NCBI GenBank assembly: GCA_030583905.1
Contig: CP129481.1
Location: 2,820,136 to 2,884,135, forward strand
Length of the DNA stretch: 64,000 nt
Origin: Anaerolineales bacterium
GTDB lineage: Bacteria; Chloroflexota; Anaerolineae; Anaerolineales; Villigracilaceae
Reading direction: 5' to 3'
Of the stretch, positions 1-8,174 are shown piece after piece; position 1 is the stretch's first letter, and each line of letters starts with the position of its first letter. Made by a program: the position numbers and the translations under genes. Under the pieces are notes generated by a model. It was not told the origin of the DNA and ran no database searches. It was given only the letters and a program-made list of their open reading frames with translations.

Positions 1-901
1 CCGCGATCGCGGCGAAGCCCATGATGAGCGGAGCCCAGGTCTTCGCGCCTTCGGGCAGGAGCATCACGCCGACGCGCAAGGCGGCAAACGCGCCGAGTTT
101 CATCAGCACGCCTGCATGGAACATGGAAACGGCGGTCGGTGCTGCAACGTGACCGTCCGGCGACCAGTTGTGGAAAGGCCAGATACCGCCAAGGACTGCA
201 AATCCAAAAAAGACCGGCAGGAACCAGGCATTTTGAAAAGCCTGTGAAAAACCGGCGTTTTCCATGACGAGCATGTCGAAGGAAAGCACGCCGGTGTTCT
301 GGTATTGCACCCAGTACATGGCAAGCGCGCCGACGAGGGCAACCACCGAGCCGATGAACAGGTACAGGGTCAGTTTCATCGCGGCGTATTCACGGGTCTT
401 GACCCAGCCCCAGATGGCGATCAGCAAGTACATCGGGAAGACCGCGATCTCATAGAAGAAGAACAGCATGAACAGGTCGAGCGAGACGAAAACACCGAAC
501 ACACCGCCCGCCAGAAGGAACAGGAAAGCGAAAAACTCGCGCGGACGATCCTGGATGCCCGCCATGACGTGCGGATTATCGTCGCCCCAGGAGATAAGCA
601 CGCCGGTGAACATGACGATGCCGGTCAACAGGACCAGCGGAGCGGACATGCCGTCCACGCCGAAGTGCAGGCTGATGCCCAATTGCGGGAGCCAGTTGTA
701 TTGCTCGATGAACTGGTAGCCTGTCATATCCTGCGTGAGGTACTGCAGGTAGACCCAGCCGGAAAGCAAAAGGTCAAGCGTCGCAGCCGCAAGCGCAACT
801 GCGCGGGTTTCATTCTTCCGCCCGGCGGGCATCATCAGAATCAGGACGCCAGCCGCAATTGGAATGAAAGTGATGATACTCAGGATGGGAAAATTCATCA
901 T
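1..901 (-). CDS. nuoM: Second NuoM-type complex I subunit (5' part, runs off window)
   Basis: Antiporter-like proton-pumping subunit of the NADH-quinone oxidoreductase membrane arm. Three hundred codons are visible; the C-terminal third lies beyond position 1. The frame starts at ATGATG, 8 bp after the nuoM stop. It reads as NuoM rather than NuoN: residues near 75-80 give GVDGMSAPL, the glutamate of the transmembrane proton channel is in FFFYEIAVFPMY, and the broken-helix region reads WPFHNWSPDGHVAAPT followed by a lysine in HAGVLMKLGAF. NuoN proteins carry a different PFHMWTPDVYEGAPTP-type motif. With the complete nuoM immediately upstream, this makes two M subunits in tandem. I infer an enlarged membrane arm. 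A nuoN is expected just outside the window. Confidence 0.85.
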   Translation of the reverse strand, partial: MMNFPILSIITFIPIAAGVLILMMPAGRKNETRAVALAAATLDLLLSGWVYLQYLTQDMTGYQFIEQYNWLPQLGISLHFGVDGMSAPLVLLTGIVMFTGVLISWGDDNPHVMAGIQDRPREFFAFLFLLAGGVFGVFVSLDLFMLFFFYEIAVFPMYLLIAIWGWVKTREYAAMKLTLYLFIGSVVALVGALAMYWVQYQNTGVLSFDMLVMENAGFSQAFQNAWFLPVFFGFAVLGGIWPFHNWSPDGHVAAPTAVSMFHAGVLMKLGAFAALRVGVMLLPEGAKTWAPLIMGFAAIA

Positions 902-908
902 CCACCTC

Positions 909-2435
909 TTAGAACAGAGCCACAACGGCTTTGTTGATGACTTCCAGGATCCACGCGGGCCACAGTCCGATGACCAGCATCAGGACCATGAGCGGAACGA
1001 TGACGAAAAGTTCGCGCGTGTTGATCTCGGTGATTTTATGTTCGCCGTGCGCCCAGTGTTCGTTCATGGGTCCATGCAGGACGTTCTTGATCCCTTTAAG
1101 GATGTACGCGCCCGTAAACAGCAGACCCAGCATGGCAATGACGGTATAGATCGTCAGCACCGGATATGAACCCCGCACCACCATGAACTCCGAAACGAAG
1201 CCGTTGAGTCCGGGCAAGCCGAGGGATGCCATGCTGGTAAAGATCAGAATACCGCCAAAGACAGGCACAAGCGGGAATAAGCCGCCGTACTTGCTAAGAT
1301 CGCGGGTATGGGTGCGCTCGTAGATCACGCCAACGAGGAAGAACATTCCCGCCGCCGACAGACCATGGTTGAACATCTGCAAGACCGCGCCGCTCATCGC
1401 AATTTGGGCATCCACCGTGCCGGAAGCCAGCCCCGCGGCGGCAATACCGAGCACCACAAAGCCCATGTGATTCACGGACGAGTATGCAACCAGCCGTTTG
1501 AAGTCCGTTTGGCCGTAGGAGCCGAACGCGCCGAAGACAATGGCGGCAACCGCAAGGAATGCCATCGCGCCCGCAAAGATTTTTGCCTCAAGCGGATACA
1601 GCGGCAGGATTAAGCGGATGAAGCCATAGCCGCCGAGTTTCAGCAGGACGCCGGCGAGGATCATCGAGCCGGCAGTGGGGGCTTCCGTGTGGGCATCGGG
1701 CAACCAAGTGTGGAAGGGCCACAACGGGACTTTGACCGCAAACGCGATCACGAACGCCCAAAAGGCGATGGTCTTGACGGTATGTACAGGAATATCGCCA
1801 AGAAGTGGCTCAGCAAGATTAAGTGAGTTCCATCGCTCATACAATACCAGCAAGTCATAAGTACCAAACTTAACGCCGAGCAATTGCACAGCCAACAGCA
1901 AGCCTAGCGAACCGCCCATGGTGTAGATCATGAACTTGAGCGAAGCATAATCCCGGTTGGCGCTGCCCCACTGGTTGATGAGGAAGTACATCGGGACGAG
2001 ACCGATCTCCCAGAACACGAAGAAGATCAACAGGTCGAGCGACATGAAGACGCCGAGCATGCCTGTTTCGAGGAACAGGAACAGCATCATGTACGGCTTG
2101 ACGCGGTCGGTGATGTTGAACGAGGCAAGGATGGAAAGCGGGGTCAGCAGGGTAGTGAGCAAAACCATCGAGAGCGAGATGCCATCCACGCCGAGGTGGA
2201 AGGACGAATTGATGGCTTCGTACCAGACGTACTTTTCTACGAATTGGAAGCCCGCCGCATCCGGGTTGAAATTTGTCCATGCCACAAGCGTGAGCACGAA
2301 GGGGATCAGGCTGGCGGAAAATGCGAACCAGCGCAGGAGCTTCGTCTCGCCGCCCGGCAGGAAGAGCATGATCAATGCCGCGATTGCAGGCACGAACAGG
2401 ATCAGGCTAAGGAGATGAGTGTTGAGAAATTCCAT
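909..2435 (-). CDS. nuoM: NADH-quinone oxidoreductase subunit M
   Basis: Full-length 508-residue NuoM, one of the Mrp-antiporter-like proton pumps of complex I, with about 14 predicted membrane helices. Visible hallmarks are FHLGVDGISL near residue 80, the channel glutamate in FFVFWEIGLVPMY, PFHTWLPDAHTEAPTAGS, the channel lysine in LAGVLLKLGGYGF, and YSSVNHMGFVVLG. The ATG at 2435 lies 9 bp after the nuoL stop, consistent with one transcript. Length is normal for the family. It is followed after 8 bp by a second NuoM-like gene, which is the unusual aspect of this locus. Confidence 0.96.
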   Translation of the reverse strand: MEFLNTHLLSLILFVPAIAALIMLFLPGGETKLLRWFAFSASLIPFVLTLVAWTNFNPDAAGFQFVEKYVWYEAINSSFHLGVDGISLSMVLLTTLLTPLSILASFNITDRVKPYMMLFLFLETGMLGVFMSLDLLIFFVFWEIGLVPMYFLINQWGSANRDYASLKFMIYTMGGSLGLLLAVQLLGVKFGTYDLLVLYERWNSLNLAEPLLGDIPVHTVKTIAFWAFVIAFAVKVPLWPFHTWLPDAHTEAPTAGSMILAGVLLKLGGYGFIRLILPLYPLEAKIFAGAMAFLAVAAIVFGAFGSYGQTDFKRLVAYSSVNHMGFVVLGIAAAGLASGTVDAQIAMSGAVLQMFNHGLSAAGMFFLVGVIYERTHTRDLSKYGGLFPLVPVFGGILIFTSMASLGLPGLNGFVSEFMVVRGSYPVLTIYTVIAMLGLLFTGAYILKGIKNVLHGPMNEHWAHGEHKITEINTRELFVIVPLMVLMLVIGLWPAWILEVINKAVVALF

Positions 2436-2444
2436 CGTGCGCTC

Positions 2445-4604
2445 CTATGCCAGCAAAAGGAAGTAGAGCAATCCGCCCACAACAAGCAGGACGAAGAGCG
2501 AAAGGATAAGGTACTGCTGGATGCGACCGGTCTGGATCGGGCGGAGATTTTTTCCGACCCACCAGGTTGCATCCGCAGACCCATCGCCGATTAAACGATT
2601 GATAATGGGCACGTCGAAGTAGTTGCGGATCGCGCTTCCGATCCCGCCCGTGCCTGGTCCAAAGGCGTGGAGAATGCCGTCGATCAAGCCTTGATCCATC
2701 CACTTCGAGACGAAGACTTCCGAGATCCACGCAGCGGGTTTGACGAACAGGAAATCGTACAGTTCATCGAAGTACCACTTGTTTTTGAGAACAGGGATCT
2801 GCAATTTGTCCTCTTCGGGCGATTTGACATTGCGATAGACAAAGTAACCAGCCGCCAAGCCGCCGAGCGCGACAACGATGGACGTCAATAACGGAATCCA
2901 ACTGAATTCGGGAGCCTTGGGCACTTCCGCGAGGGTGTGACCGACAAAATCGTGGAACCAGTTGGGGAGCAAACCGCCGATGAGCGGGAATTTTTCAGGG
3001 ATGCCGACCCAGCCGTACGTGATGGCGAAGAACGAAAGCACTACGAGCGGCGTGGTCATCGTCCACGGAGTCTCATGCGCGTGTTTGGCTTCTTCCGTGC
3101 GGGGTTCGCCGAGGAAGGTCAGCGTGATCTGGCGCATGGTGTAGAAGGCAGTCAGGAAGGCGGCGAGAGCCAGTGTTCCGAACACCAGATAATGATTGTG
3201 GTACCACGCATCCGCAAGGATTTCATCCTTTGACCAGAAGCCAGCCGTCACGAGCGGGAAGCCGGAGAGGGCAAAACCGCCGATGAGGAATGTCCAGAAT
3301 GTGATGGGCATCTTCTTGCGCAAACCGCCCATGTTGTACATATCCTGCGGGTCAACGTTGTGGTTGCCGGTGTGCAAAACGCCATGCTCCATGCCGTGAA
3401 TGACGGAGCCGGAACCGAGGAAGAGCAGCGCTTTGAAGAAAGCATGTGTAATGAGATGGAATGCAGCAGCAACGTACGCGCCGATGCCGAGCGCGGCGAT
3501 CATGAAGCCAAGCTGGGAAATGGTCGAGTACGCCAGTACGCGCTTGATGTCATTTTGTGCGAGAGCGATCGTCGCGGCGAAGATGGCGGTGAACGTGCCG
3601 ATAAAGGCGACAAAGGTCATTTCGGGCGTGAGACCGTGACCGTCATAACCAGCCGTGAGCAGCGGGAACATGCGGATGACTGCATACACGCCCGCGGAGA
3701 CCATTGTCGCGGCATGGATCATCGCGCTGACCGGGGTCGGACCTTCCATCGCGTCGGGCAGCCAGACGTGCAGGGGCCATTGCGCCGATTTGCCGATGGT
3801 GCCGATAAAGAGCAGGACTGCGATCAAGCCTGCGGCGGAGAGACCAAGCACACCCGTAGGAACCGAAGCGAGAGTATTAAGTGTCGTCTCGTTGAAGATC
3901 TCGCGGAAGGAAAGCGTCCCCGTTACGCTGTACAGGAAGGCGATGCCCAATAGCATGAACACGTCGCCGATGCGGGTGGTCATAAAGGCTTTGATGGCGG
4001 CGTTGCGCGCGGAGGGTTTGCCGTACCAGAAACCGATCAGCAGGTAGGAGCACAAACCCATGATCTCCCAACCGGCGAACATCGTCAGCAGGTTGTCAGA
4101 GATGACCAGCACGTACATACCGAAGGCGAACAAGCCGAGGAAGGCAAAGAAACGCGAGTACATCGGCTCGACGGACGGGACAGTGTGTTTGTGTCCGTGT
4201 TCATCGGTGACGGTCGCGCCGTGCGGCGGCAGACCGGCATGGTCATGATCGCCTTTGGGCTGACCAAAATTGTGATAGCCCACGCTGTACAGGAAGATCA
4301 TCAGGATCGTGATCGCCACGAAGAACAAGACCGCCGCGCCAAGCGGATCGACCAGCACGCCGATCTTCAGCCAGGTATTACCCGTCGGCAGCCAGTTGAC
4401 CGCGGATTCGAACGGATGCTCGCCCAAATGCTCCACACCGAGCGCGCGGACGAACACCACCATCGCCGCAAGGAACGAAAGGAACACCGCACCCACACCC
4501 ACCGTATGGCTGAGCGCCTTGCTCTTGTTCGTGAACAGCACAATCAGGAAGAAAGCCAGTACAGGCGGGAGCGGGATTAACCAGATCAGTAATTCAGTCG
4601 TCAT
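2445..4604 (-). CDS. nuoL: NADH-quinone oxidoreductase subunit L with extended lateral helix region
   Basis: NuoL is the distal proton pump of complex I and carries the long lateral helix that runs along the membrane arm. This one has 719 residues, against about 610 in E. coli and Thermus. Core motifs are present: VDPLGA near 86, FAGWEIMGLCSYLLIGFW, WPLHVWLPDAMEGPTPVSAMIHAATMV (two adjacent segments) and AYSTISQLGFM. Two regions account for much of the extra length. One is a His/Asp-rich loop at about residues 111-145. The other is about 25-30 added residues in the C-terminal lateral-helix region, roughly 636-690, just before the conserved RPIQTGRIQQY. A longer lateral helix is what an extra NuoM between L and M would require. 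Start ATG at 4604 follows nuoK by 6 bp. Confidence 0.96.
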   Translation of the reverse strand: MTTELLIWLIPLPPVLAFFLIVLFTNKSKALSHTVGVGAVFLSFLAAMVVFVRALGVEHLGEHPFESAVNWLPTGNTWLKIGVLVDPLGAAVLFFVAITILMIFLYSVGYHNFGQPKGDHDHAGLPPHGATVTDEHGHKHTVPSVEPMYSRFFAFLGLFAFGMYVLVISDNLLTMFAGWEIMGLCSYLLIGFWYGKPSARNAAIKAFMTTRIGDVFMLLGIAFLYSVTGTLSFREIFNETTLNTLASVPTGVLGLSAAGLIAVLLFIGTIGKSAQWPLHVWLPDAMEGPTPVSAMIHAATMVSAGVYAVIRMFPLLTAGYDGHGLTPEMTFVAFIGTFTAIFAATIALAQNDIKRVLAYSTISQLGFMIAALGIGAYVAAAFHLITHAFFKALLFLGSGSVIHGMEHGVLHTGNHNVDPQDMYNMGGLRKKMPITFWTFLIGGFALSGFPLVTAGFWSKDEILADAWYHNHYLVFGTLALAAFLTAFYTMRQITLTFLGEPRTEEAKHAHETPWTMTTPLVVLSFFAITYGWVGIPEKFPLIGGLLPNWFHDFVGHTLAEVPKAPEFSWIPLLTSIVVALGGLAAGYFVYRNVKSPEEDKLQIPVLKNKWYFDELYDFLFVKPAAWISEVFVSKWMDQGLIDGILHAFGPGTGGIGSAIRNYFDVPIINRLIGDGSADATWWVGKNLRPIQTGRIQQYLILSLFVLLVVGGLLYFLLLA

Positions 4605-4610
4605 AACTCC

Positions 4611-4919
4611 CTACCACTTCATCATATCGAGTTCGTCTGCGATCACCGTATTGCGGCGGCGATACACAGAAATGACCAGCGCCAGACCCACGGCAACTTC
4701 CGCGGCGGCGACGGCAAAGACGATGACAGCAAAGACCTGCCCCGCCATCGAAGTCACATCGCCGTAGCGCCAGAAGGCAACCAGGTTGATGTTGACCGCG
4801 TTGAGCATCAACTCAACGCCGAGCAGGATCGCAATCGCATTCCTGCGCGTCAGCACGCCGAACAAGCCGATGCTGAACAGCGCCGCTGAAAAAATGAGAT
4901 ACCAGGAAAGAGGAACCAT
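4611..4919 (-). CDS. nuoK: NADH-quinone oxidoreductase subunit K
   Basis: Small three-helix subunit (102 residues, normal length) of the complex I proton pathway. The family signature GVELMLNAVNINLVAF is present, with the conserved membrane glutamate in GVELML, and a second conserved acidic position occurs in AAAEVAVGLAL. It sits between nuoJ (13 bp gap) and nuoL (6 bp gap) in the canonical J-K-L order on the minus strand, so it is almost certainly co-transcribed with them. Confidence 0.96.
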   Translation of the reverse strand: MVPLSWYLIFSAALFSIGLFGVLTRRNAIAILLGVELMLNAVNINLVAFWRYGDVTSMAGQVFAVIVFAVAAAEVAVGLALVISVYRRRNTVIADELDMMKW

Positions 4920-4932
4920 ATCTGCGCGCCTC

Positions 4933-5442
4933 CTATTTTCGATTGAACGCGAGATAGACCGCGCCCACCAGCGCCGCCATCAAAAGGACGGATGCCACTT
5001 CGAACGGCAGGACATAAGCATCCGGCGAGACCAGCGCCTCGCCCAATGCCGCAATCGCATCAAAATCGGACGGGAAAGCTGCCCCTGTCTTCGAGAAGCC
5101 GCTCCAACCCTGAAGCAGGGACGCCAGCCCCGCGAACGTCAGCACCGCCAACAGCGCGCCCGCCCACCAATTCTTATTCGTCTGCGGACCGCTGTCGCGC
5201 AAATCCCTGCGTGTGAGCATGACCGCGAAGATGAAGAGGATGGCGATCGCGCCGATGTACACGGTCACCTGCACCACGGCGATGAAGTTCGCGTTCAACA
5301 GCGCATACGTCACTGCGACGCCGAACAGCGTGGAGACCAGCCACAACGCCGCATGGACAAGGTTGCGCGCCGTCACCACCATCAAGCCGGAGCCGAGGGT
5401 GAAACCGGCGGTAATGAGAAAAATGATTTGTTCACCAGTCAT
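4933..5442 (-). CDS. nuoJ: NADH-quinone oxidoreductase subunit J
   Basis: Five-helix membrane subunit of complex I, 169 residues. Family features include the N-terminal LITAGFTLGSGLMVVTARNLVHAAL (two adjacent segments), the tyrosine/glycine-rich TM3 stretch VYIGAIAILFIFAVMLT that contains the pi-bulge region involved in coupling quinone chemistry to pumping, and a C-terminal LLMAALVGAVYLA helix. The start ATG at 5442 is 15 bp downstream of nuoH. Nothing unusual is visible. Confidence 0.95.
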   Translation of the reverse strand: MTGEQIIFLITAGFTLGSGLMVVTARNLVHAALWLVSTLFGVAVTYALLNANFIAVVQVTVYIGAIAILFIFAVMLTRRDLRDSGPQTNKNWWAGALLAVLTFAGLASLLQGWSGFSKTGAAFPSDFDAIAALGEALVSPDAYVLPFEVASVLLMAALVGAVYLAFNRK

Positions 5443-5457
5443 AGTACATTCTCCCGA

Positions 5458-6651
5458 TCAATGGGAAGCCTCCGCCGTCTTCGCCGGACCCTCGACCTGT
5501 TCACGCTCTTTGCGGGTAACGGAGCGGGCGATCTCGAGCGCGACCCAGCCGGTCACCACGTTAGCGAGGAACATGCCGAGGATGTAGAGCCAGGTTGGAG
5601 CGCCGGCAAGAAGCGCGTTCATCAATGCCGTCACCAGCACCAGCGCAAACGCCAGCGGGGTCAGGAATTTCCAGTTGAAGGCAAGCATCTGGTCGATACG
5701 GGTACGCATCACCGTATAGCGGACCCACATGATGAGCCAGTAACCGATCATCGCCTTGATGATGAGGATCAGGATTGCCAGGAACGGGCTGACCTGCTCC
5801 AGACCGAAGAAGCGGTATCCGCCGAAGAACAGGATCGCCCAAAAGCCGCCGAAAGTAAAGGCATGCAGGAGCTCGCCTGCGTAGAACATGCCGAACTTCA
5901 TGCCGGAATATTCGATGTTGTAGCCGGAAACCAGCTCCGATTCGCCTTCTGCCAGGTCGAAGGGAGCGCGCCCCAGTTCGGCGATGGCAGCGATGAGGAA
6001 GATCAACGCGCCCAGCGGCGAGATCCAGAAATACCAGACGTCCTGCGAATTGATGATGGCGTTCATGTTCATCGAGCCCGCAAAAATGACGGGGATCATC
6101 AGCATGGCAAGCATGGGGATCTCGAACGAGACCATCACCGCCACCTGACGGAAGCCGCCGATCAACGCGAACTTGTTATCCGACGACCAGCCCGCCATGA
6201 TGATGGACAACGTGCCAATGGCACCGGCTGCAATGATGAACAACACGCCAACGTTCAGGTCGGTGCCAAGCATCACAGGAGCCAGCGGCACCACCGCCCA
6301 CAGGATCAGCACGGACATCATCGACAGGATCGGCGCAAGGTTATATACAACCTTGTCTGCGCTGCCCGGCGTGGTGTCTTCCTTGATGATAAGCTTGATG
6401 ATATCTGCGAACGGCTGGATCAAACCGAAAGGACCCAACCGGTTGGGACCCAGGCGGTCCTGGAAACGGGCAACGACCTTGCGCTCGACCCACACCAGGA
6501 AGATATCCACCACCATCAGCAGTACGATCAGCAGCATGACGCCCAGGAAAGCGACCAGCACATGGGCAAAGACCGCGTCCATGCCCCAGCCGGTGAAAAT
6601 ACCTTCCAGCCAGTCTGCAGCGACTTTCAATGGGTCATTCCAAAAATTCAT
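5458..6651 (-). CDS. nuoH: NADH-quinone oxidoreductase subunit H
   Basis: Quinone-chamber subunit of complex I, 397 residues with about nine helices; somewhat longer than E. coli NuoH (325) because of a longer C-terminus. Conserved motifs include WVERKVVARFQDRLGPNR on the first cytoplasmic loop, GPFGLIQPFADIIKL, the acidic loop AELGRAPFDLAEGESELVSG that lines the quinone site, and NIEYSGMKFGMFYAGE. The short C-terminal tail TRKEREQVEGPAKTAEASH is hydrophilic. It heads the H-J-K-L-M-M' run. In most genomes nuoBCDI separate nuoA from nuoH; here they are absent and only a 129-bp gap with a strong hairpin lies between. Confidence 0.95.
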   Translation of the reverse strand: MNFWNDPLKVAADWLEGIFTGWGMDAVFAHVLVAFLGVMLLIVLLMVVDIFLVWVERKVVARFQDRLGPNRLGPFGLIQPFADIIKLIIKEDTTPGSADKVVYNLAPILSMMSVLILWAVVPLAPVMLGTDLNVGVLFIIAAGAIGTLSIIMAGWSSDNKFALIGGFRQVAVMVSFEIPMLAMLMIPVIFAGSMNMNAIINSQDVWYFWISPLGALIFLIAAIAELGRAPFDLAEGESELVSGYNIEYSGMKFGMFYAGELLHAFTFGGFWAILFFGGYRFFGLEQVSPFLAILILIIKAMIGYWLIMWVRYTVMRTRIDQMLAFNWKFLTPLAFALVLVTALMNALLAGAPTWLYILGMFLANVVTGWVALEIARSVTRKEREQVEGPAKTAEASH

Positions 6652-6728
6652 AAATCGCTCCTATTTCAGCCTCACTCCCCGCCCTGATACGCCAGGGGAA
6701 TGCGGCTGGATTCTCCTTATTACACAAA

Positions 6729-6763
6729 GAAAAGGCTGAAACGATATTCGGTTCAGCCTTTTC
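6729..6763 (-). terminator. Hairpin between nuoA and nuoH
   Basis: A perfect 12-bp inverted repeat (GAAAAGGCTGAA / TTCAGCCTTTTC) with an 11-nt loop lies about 20 bp downstream of the nuoA stop. The A/T-rich outer stem gives a short U-tract on either strand. It can act as an intrinsic terminator or attenuator after nuoA, implying that nuoA and the nuoH-M cluster are not simply one transcript. Confidence 0.6.
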
Positions 6764-6780
6764 TTCCATTTATAAAAGAA

Positions 6781-7134
6781 TTACACCCATTCCAACATTC
6801 CCTTGCGCCATGTGTACACCAAACCAACAACAAGGATGGCAACAAAGATAATTCCCTCCACCACCACGAACAAACCGAGATGCCCCAATTTTACAGCCCA
6901 CGGGAAGAGGAAGACCGCCTCCACATCAAAGATGAGGAAGACCAGCGCGAAGATGTAATATTGAGCCTTGAACTGGATGCGCGACTCGCCCACTGCCTCG
7001 ATACCGCATTCGTATGTCGATTCTTTAATGGGATTTGGCTTTTTGGGTCCAAAAATGAAACCGGCTGCAATGGCGCCAATCGGGATAATCAACCCTACAA
7101 GTAGAAACAGCGCAACATATAACCACTCATTCAT
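6781..7134 (-). CDS. nuoA: NADH-quinone oxidoreductase subunit A
   Basis: Three-helix subunit of complex I, 117 residues. Key features are PKKPNPIKESTYECGIEAVG, containing the conserved loop cysteine near the quinone site (ECG), and FALVFLIFDVEAVFLFPWAV with the conserved membrane aspartate and glutamate. The ATG at 7134 is preceded by GGAGCGATTTAG, giving a GGAG ribosome-binding site. It stands apart from nuoH by 129 bp and a hairpin, and nuoB/C/D/I do not follow it as they usually would. Confidence 0.95.
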   Translation of the reverse strand: MNEWLYVALFLLVGLIIPIGAIAAGFIFGPKKPNPIKESTYECGIEAVGESRIQFKAQYYIFALVFLIFDVEAVFLFPWAVKLGHLGLFVVVEGIIFVAILVVGLVYTWRKGMLEWV

Positions 7135-7167
7135 CTAAATCGCTCCAATGGGAATTTAATTGCCCAA

Positions 7168-7176
7168 ATTGTACCA
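7168..7176 (-). promoter_or_regulatory. nuoA: Possible extended -10 promoter element for nuoA
   Basis: On the minus strand the sequence TGGTACAAT matches an extended -10 element (TGnTAnAAT) about 34 bp upstream of the nuoA start. I do not see a good -35 hexamer at 17 bp, which extended -10 promoters can lack. Assigned only by motif. Confidence 0.35.
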
Positions 7177-7242
7177 TAAAGAACAAACAGCCTTCCCGTA
7201 AAGCATGTCAATTATTGGGGTGATTTTTGTCATATTTTTGAA

Positions 7243-8004
7243 TCACACCCGCCTTTTCTTCTGTTTCTTCCTCCTGCGATTCCATAGGTATTTGACCACA
7301 TCGTCAAAGAAAGGAAGACCGACTATCACACCCAGTACCGATCCGACCACGCCGGATGTCCGCACGAAATCGACCGAAAACCCGAAGAAATCCACCGCCT
7401 CGATCTCGACGATTTGGGCTGACAGCGCCATCCGGCTTTCTTCTCCGCTCAGGCGGTCTGTGAAATTCAAATGCAGCCAGACCGTGCCGCGATACACTCC
7501 CGTTTCCTGCGGGCGGACGCTCCAATAAAAAGTAACTTCTTCGCCCTGCTTCAGCGGCTGGAATGTGGAGCCCGGCGGTTCGACGATCAAGCCGGCAATG
7601 TCGAAGCGCGCCTCGGCGGTGACGTTATGAGTTGCATATAGATTCGGGATCTCGATCACCTCGCCTGTGACGACATTGCCACCAAACTCGGCTGTGGGCG
7701 TGATATTTCCCAAGTCGTCCACTTCAAGCGTCAGACGAACGATATCACTTTCCACGCCCGCCTTCATTTTAGGCGGGAATTCCAACGTCAGGCGGCGGGT
7801 CTCCGGGATGGCGGGGATCTGTGTTGCGGAAACTTGCGGCGCGGGCTGTGTCGGGGGGATCGCGCCCGCGGTTGGCGGAGCTTCAGATGTCTCATCGGTT
7901 GCAGGAAGTTCCATTGCATTGCCGCACGCCACAATGAGCAGGATCACCGTCAATGCGAAGGGGATGAGAAAAAAGCGCCGCGGAGAAAAAGGTTTGGAGA
8001 TCAC
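7243..8004 (-). CDS. Hypothetical lipoprotein with C-terminal membrane helix
   Basis: No family recognised. The protein has 253 residues. The N-terminus is a lipoprotein signal (basic residues to 10, hydrophobic 11-24, lipobox IVAC with Cys27), followed by a Thr/Pro/Ala-rich linker to about residue 60. The middle (about 65-195) reads as beta-rich and contains FYWSVRPQETGVYRGTVW, suggestive of an extracellular beta-sandwich. Residues about 212-240 form a second membrane helix, ending in the very basic tail RRRKKQKKRRV, so the chain would be anchored at both ends with the core outside the cell. The start is GTG at 8004, overlapping the stop of the upstream 57-residue gene by 4 bp (GTGA), so translation is probably coupled. 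Confidence 0.75.
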   Translation of the reverse strand: MISKPFSPRRFFLIPFALTVILLIVACGNAMELPATDETSEAPPTAGAIPPTQPAPQVSATQIPAIPETRRLTLEFPPKMKAGVESDIVRLTLEVDDLGNITPTAEFGGNVVTGEVIEIPNLYATHNVTAEARFDIAGLIVEPPGSTFQPLKQGEEVTFYWSVRPQETGVYRGTVWLHLNFTDRLSGEESRMALSAQIVEIEAVDFFGFSVDFVRTSGVVGSVLGVIVGLPFFDDVVKYLWNRRRKKQKKRRV

Positions 8005-8174
8005 GTAACAAATTCGAGGTTGAAATGAAGCGAAGATGGGGTTGGGAGTCGAAGTTCAGCGGGCGGAATCGTCCGTTCCATCGTTGTGCGCGGATTGGGC
8101 GCATATCCCCAAACCAGCAAAGCAATGGAAATAGAAAGAAGAATGAAGGCAAGCACCAGCCGGATTTTTTTCAT
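8001..8174 (-). CDS. 57-residue single-pass membrane peptide
   Basis: Small gene overlapped at both ends: its ATG overlaps the stop of the upstream nucleotidyltransferase gene (ATGA at 8171-8174) and its stop overlaps the GTG start of the downstream lipoprotein gene (GTGA). The peptide begins MKKIRLVLAFILLSISIALL, a membrane helix with positive-inside charge, followed by about 30 polar residues containing NPRTTMERTIPPAEL. No cysteine lipobox, so it is either a single-pass peptide or a cleaved secreted peptide. The double overlap is the main evidence that it is real. Function unknown. Confidence 0.65.
   Translation of the reverse strand: MKKIRLVLAFILLSISIALLVWGYAPNPRTTMERTIPPAELRLPTPSSLHFNLEFVT

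Noticed and set aside
1..901. Reading the left-edge gene as nuoN
   Set aside because: Its broken-helix motif FHNWSPDGHVAAPT and the HAGVLMKLGAF segment are of NuoM type, not NuoN.
4786..6687. Open frame of 633 codons on the plus strand over nuoK/J/H
   Set aside because: It is antisense to three well-supported complex I genes, with composition rich in His, Arg, Gln and Asp typical of the reverse frame of GC-rich membrane protein genes, and has no ribosome-binding site.
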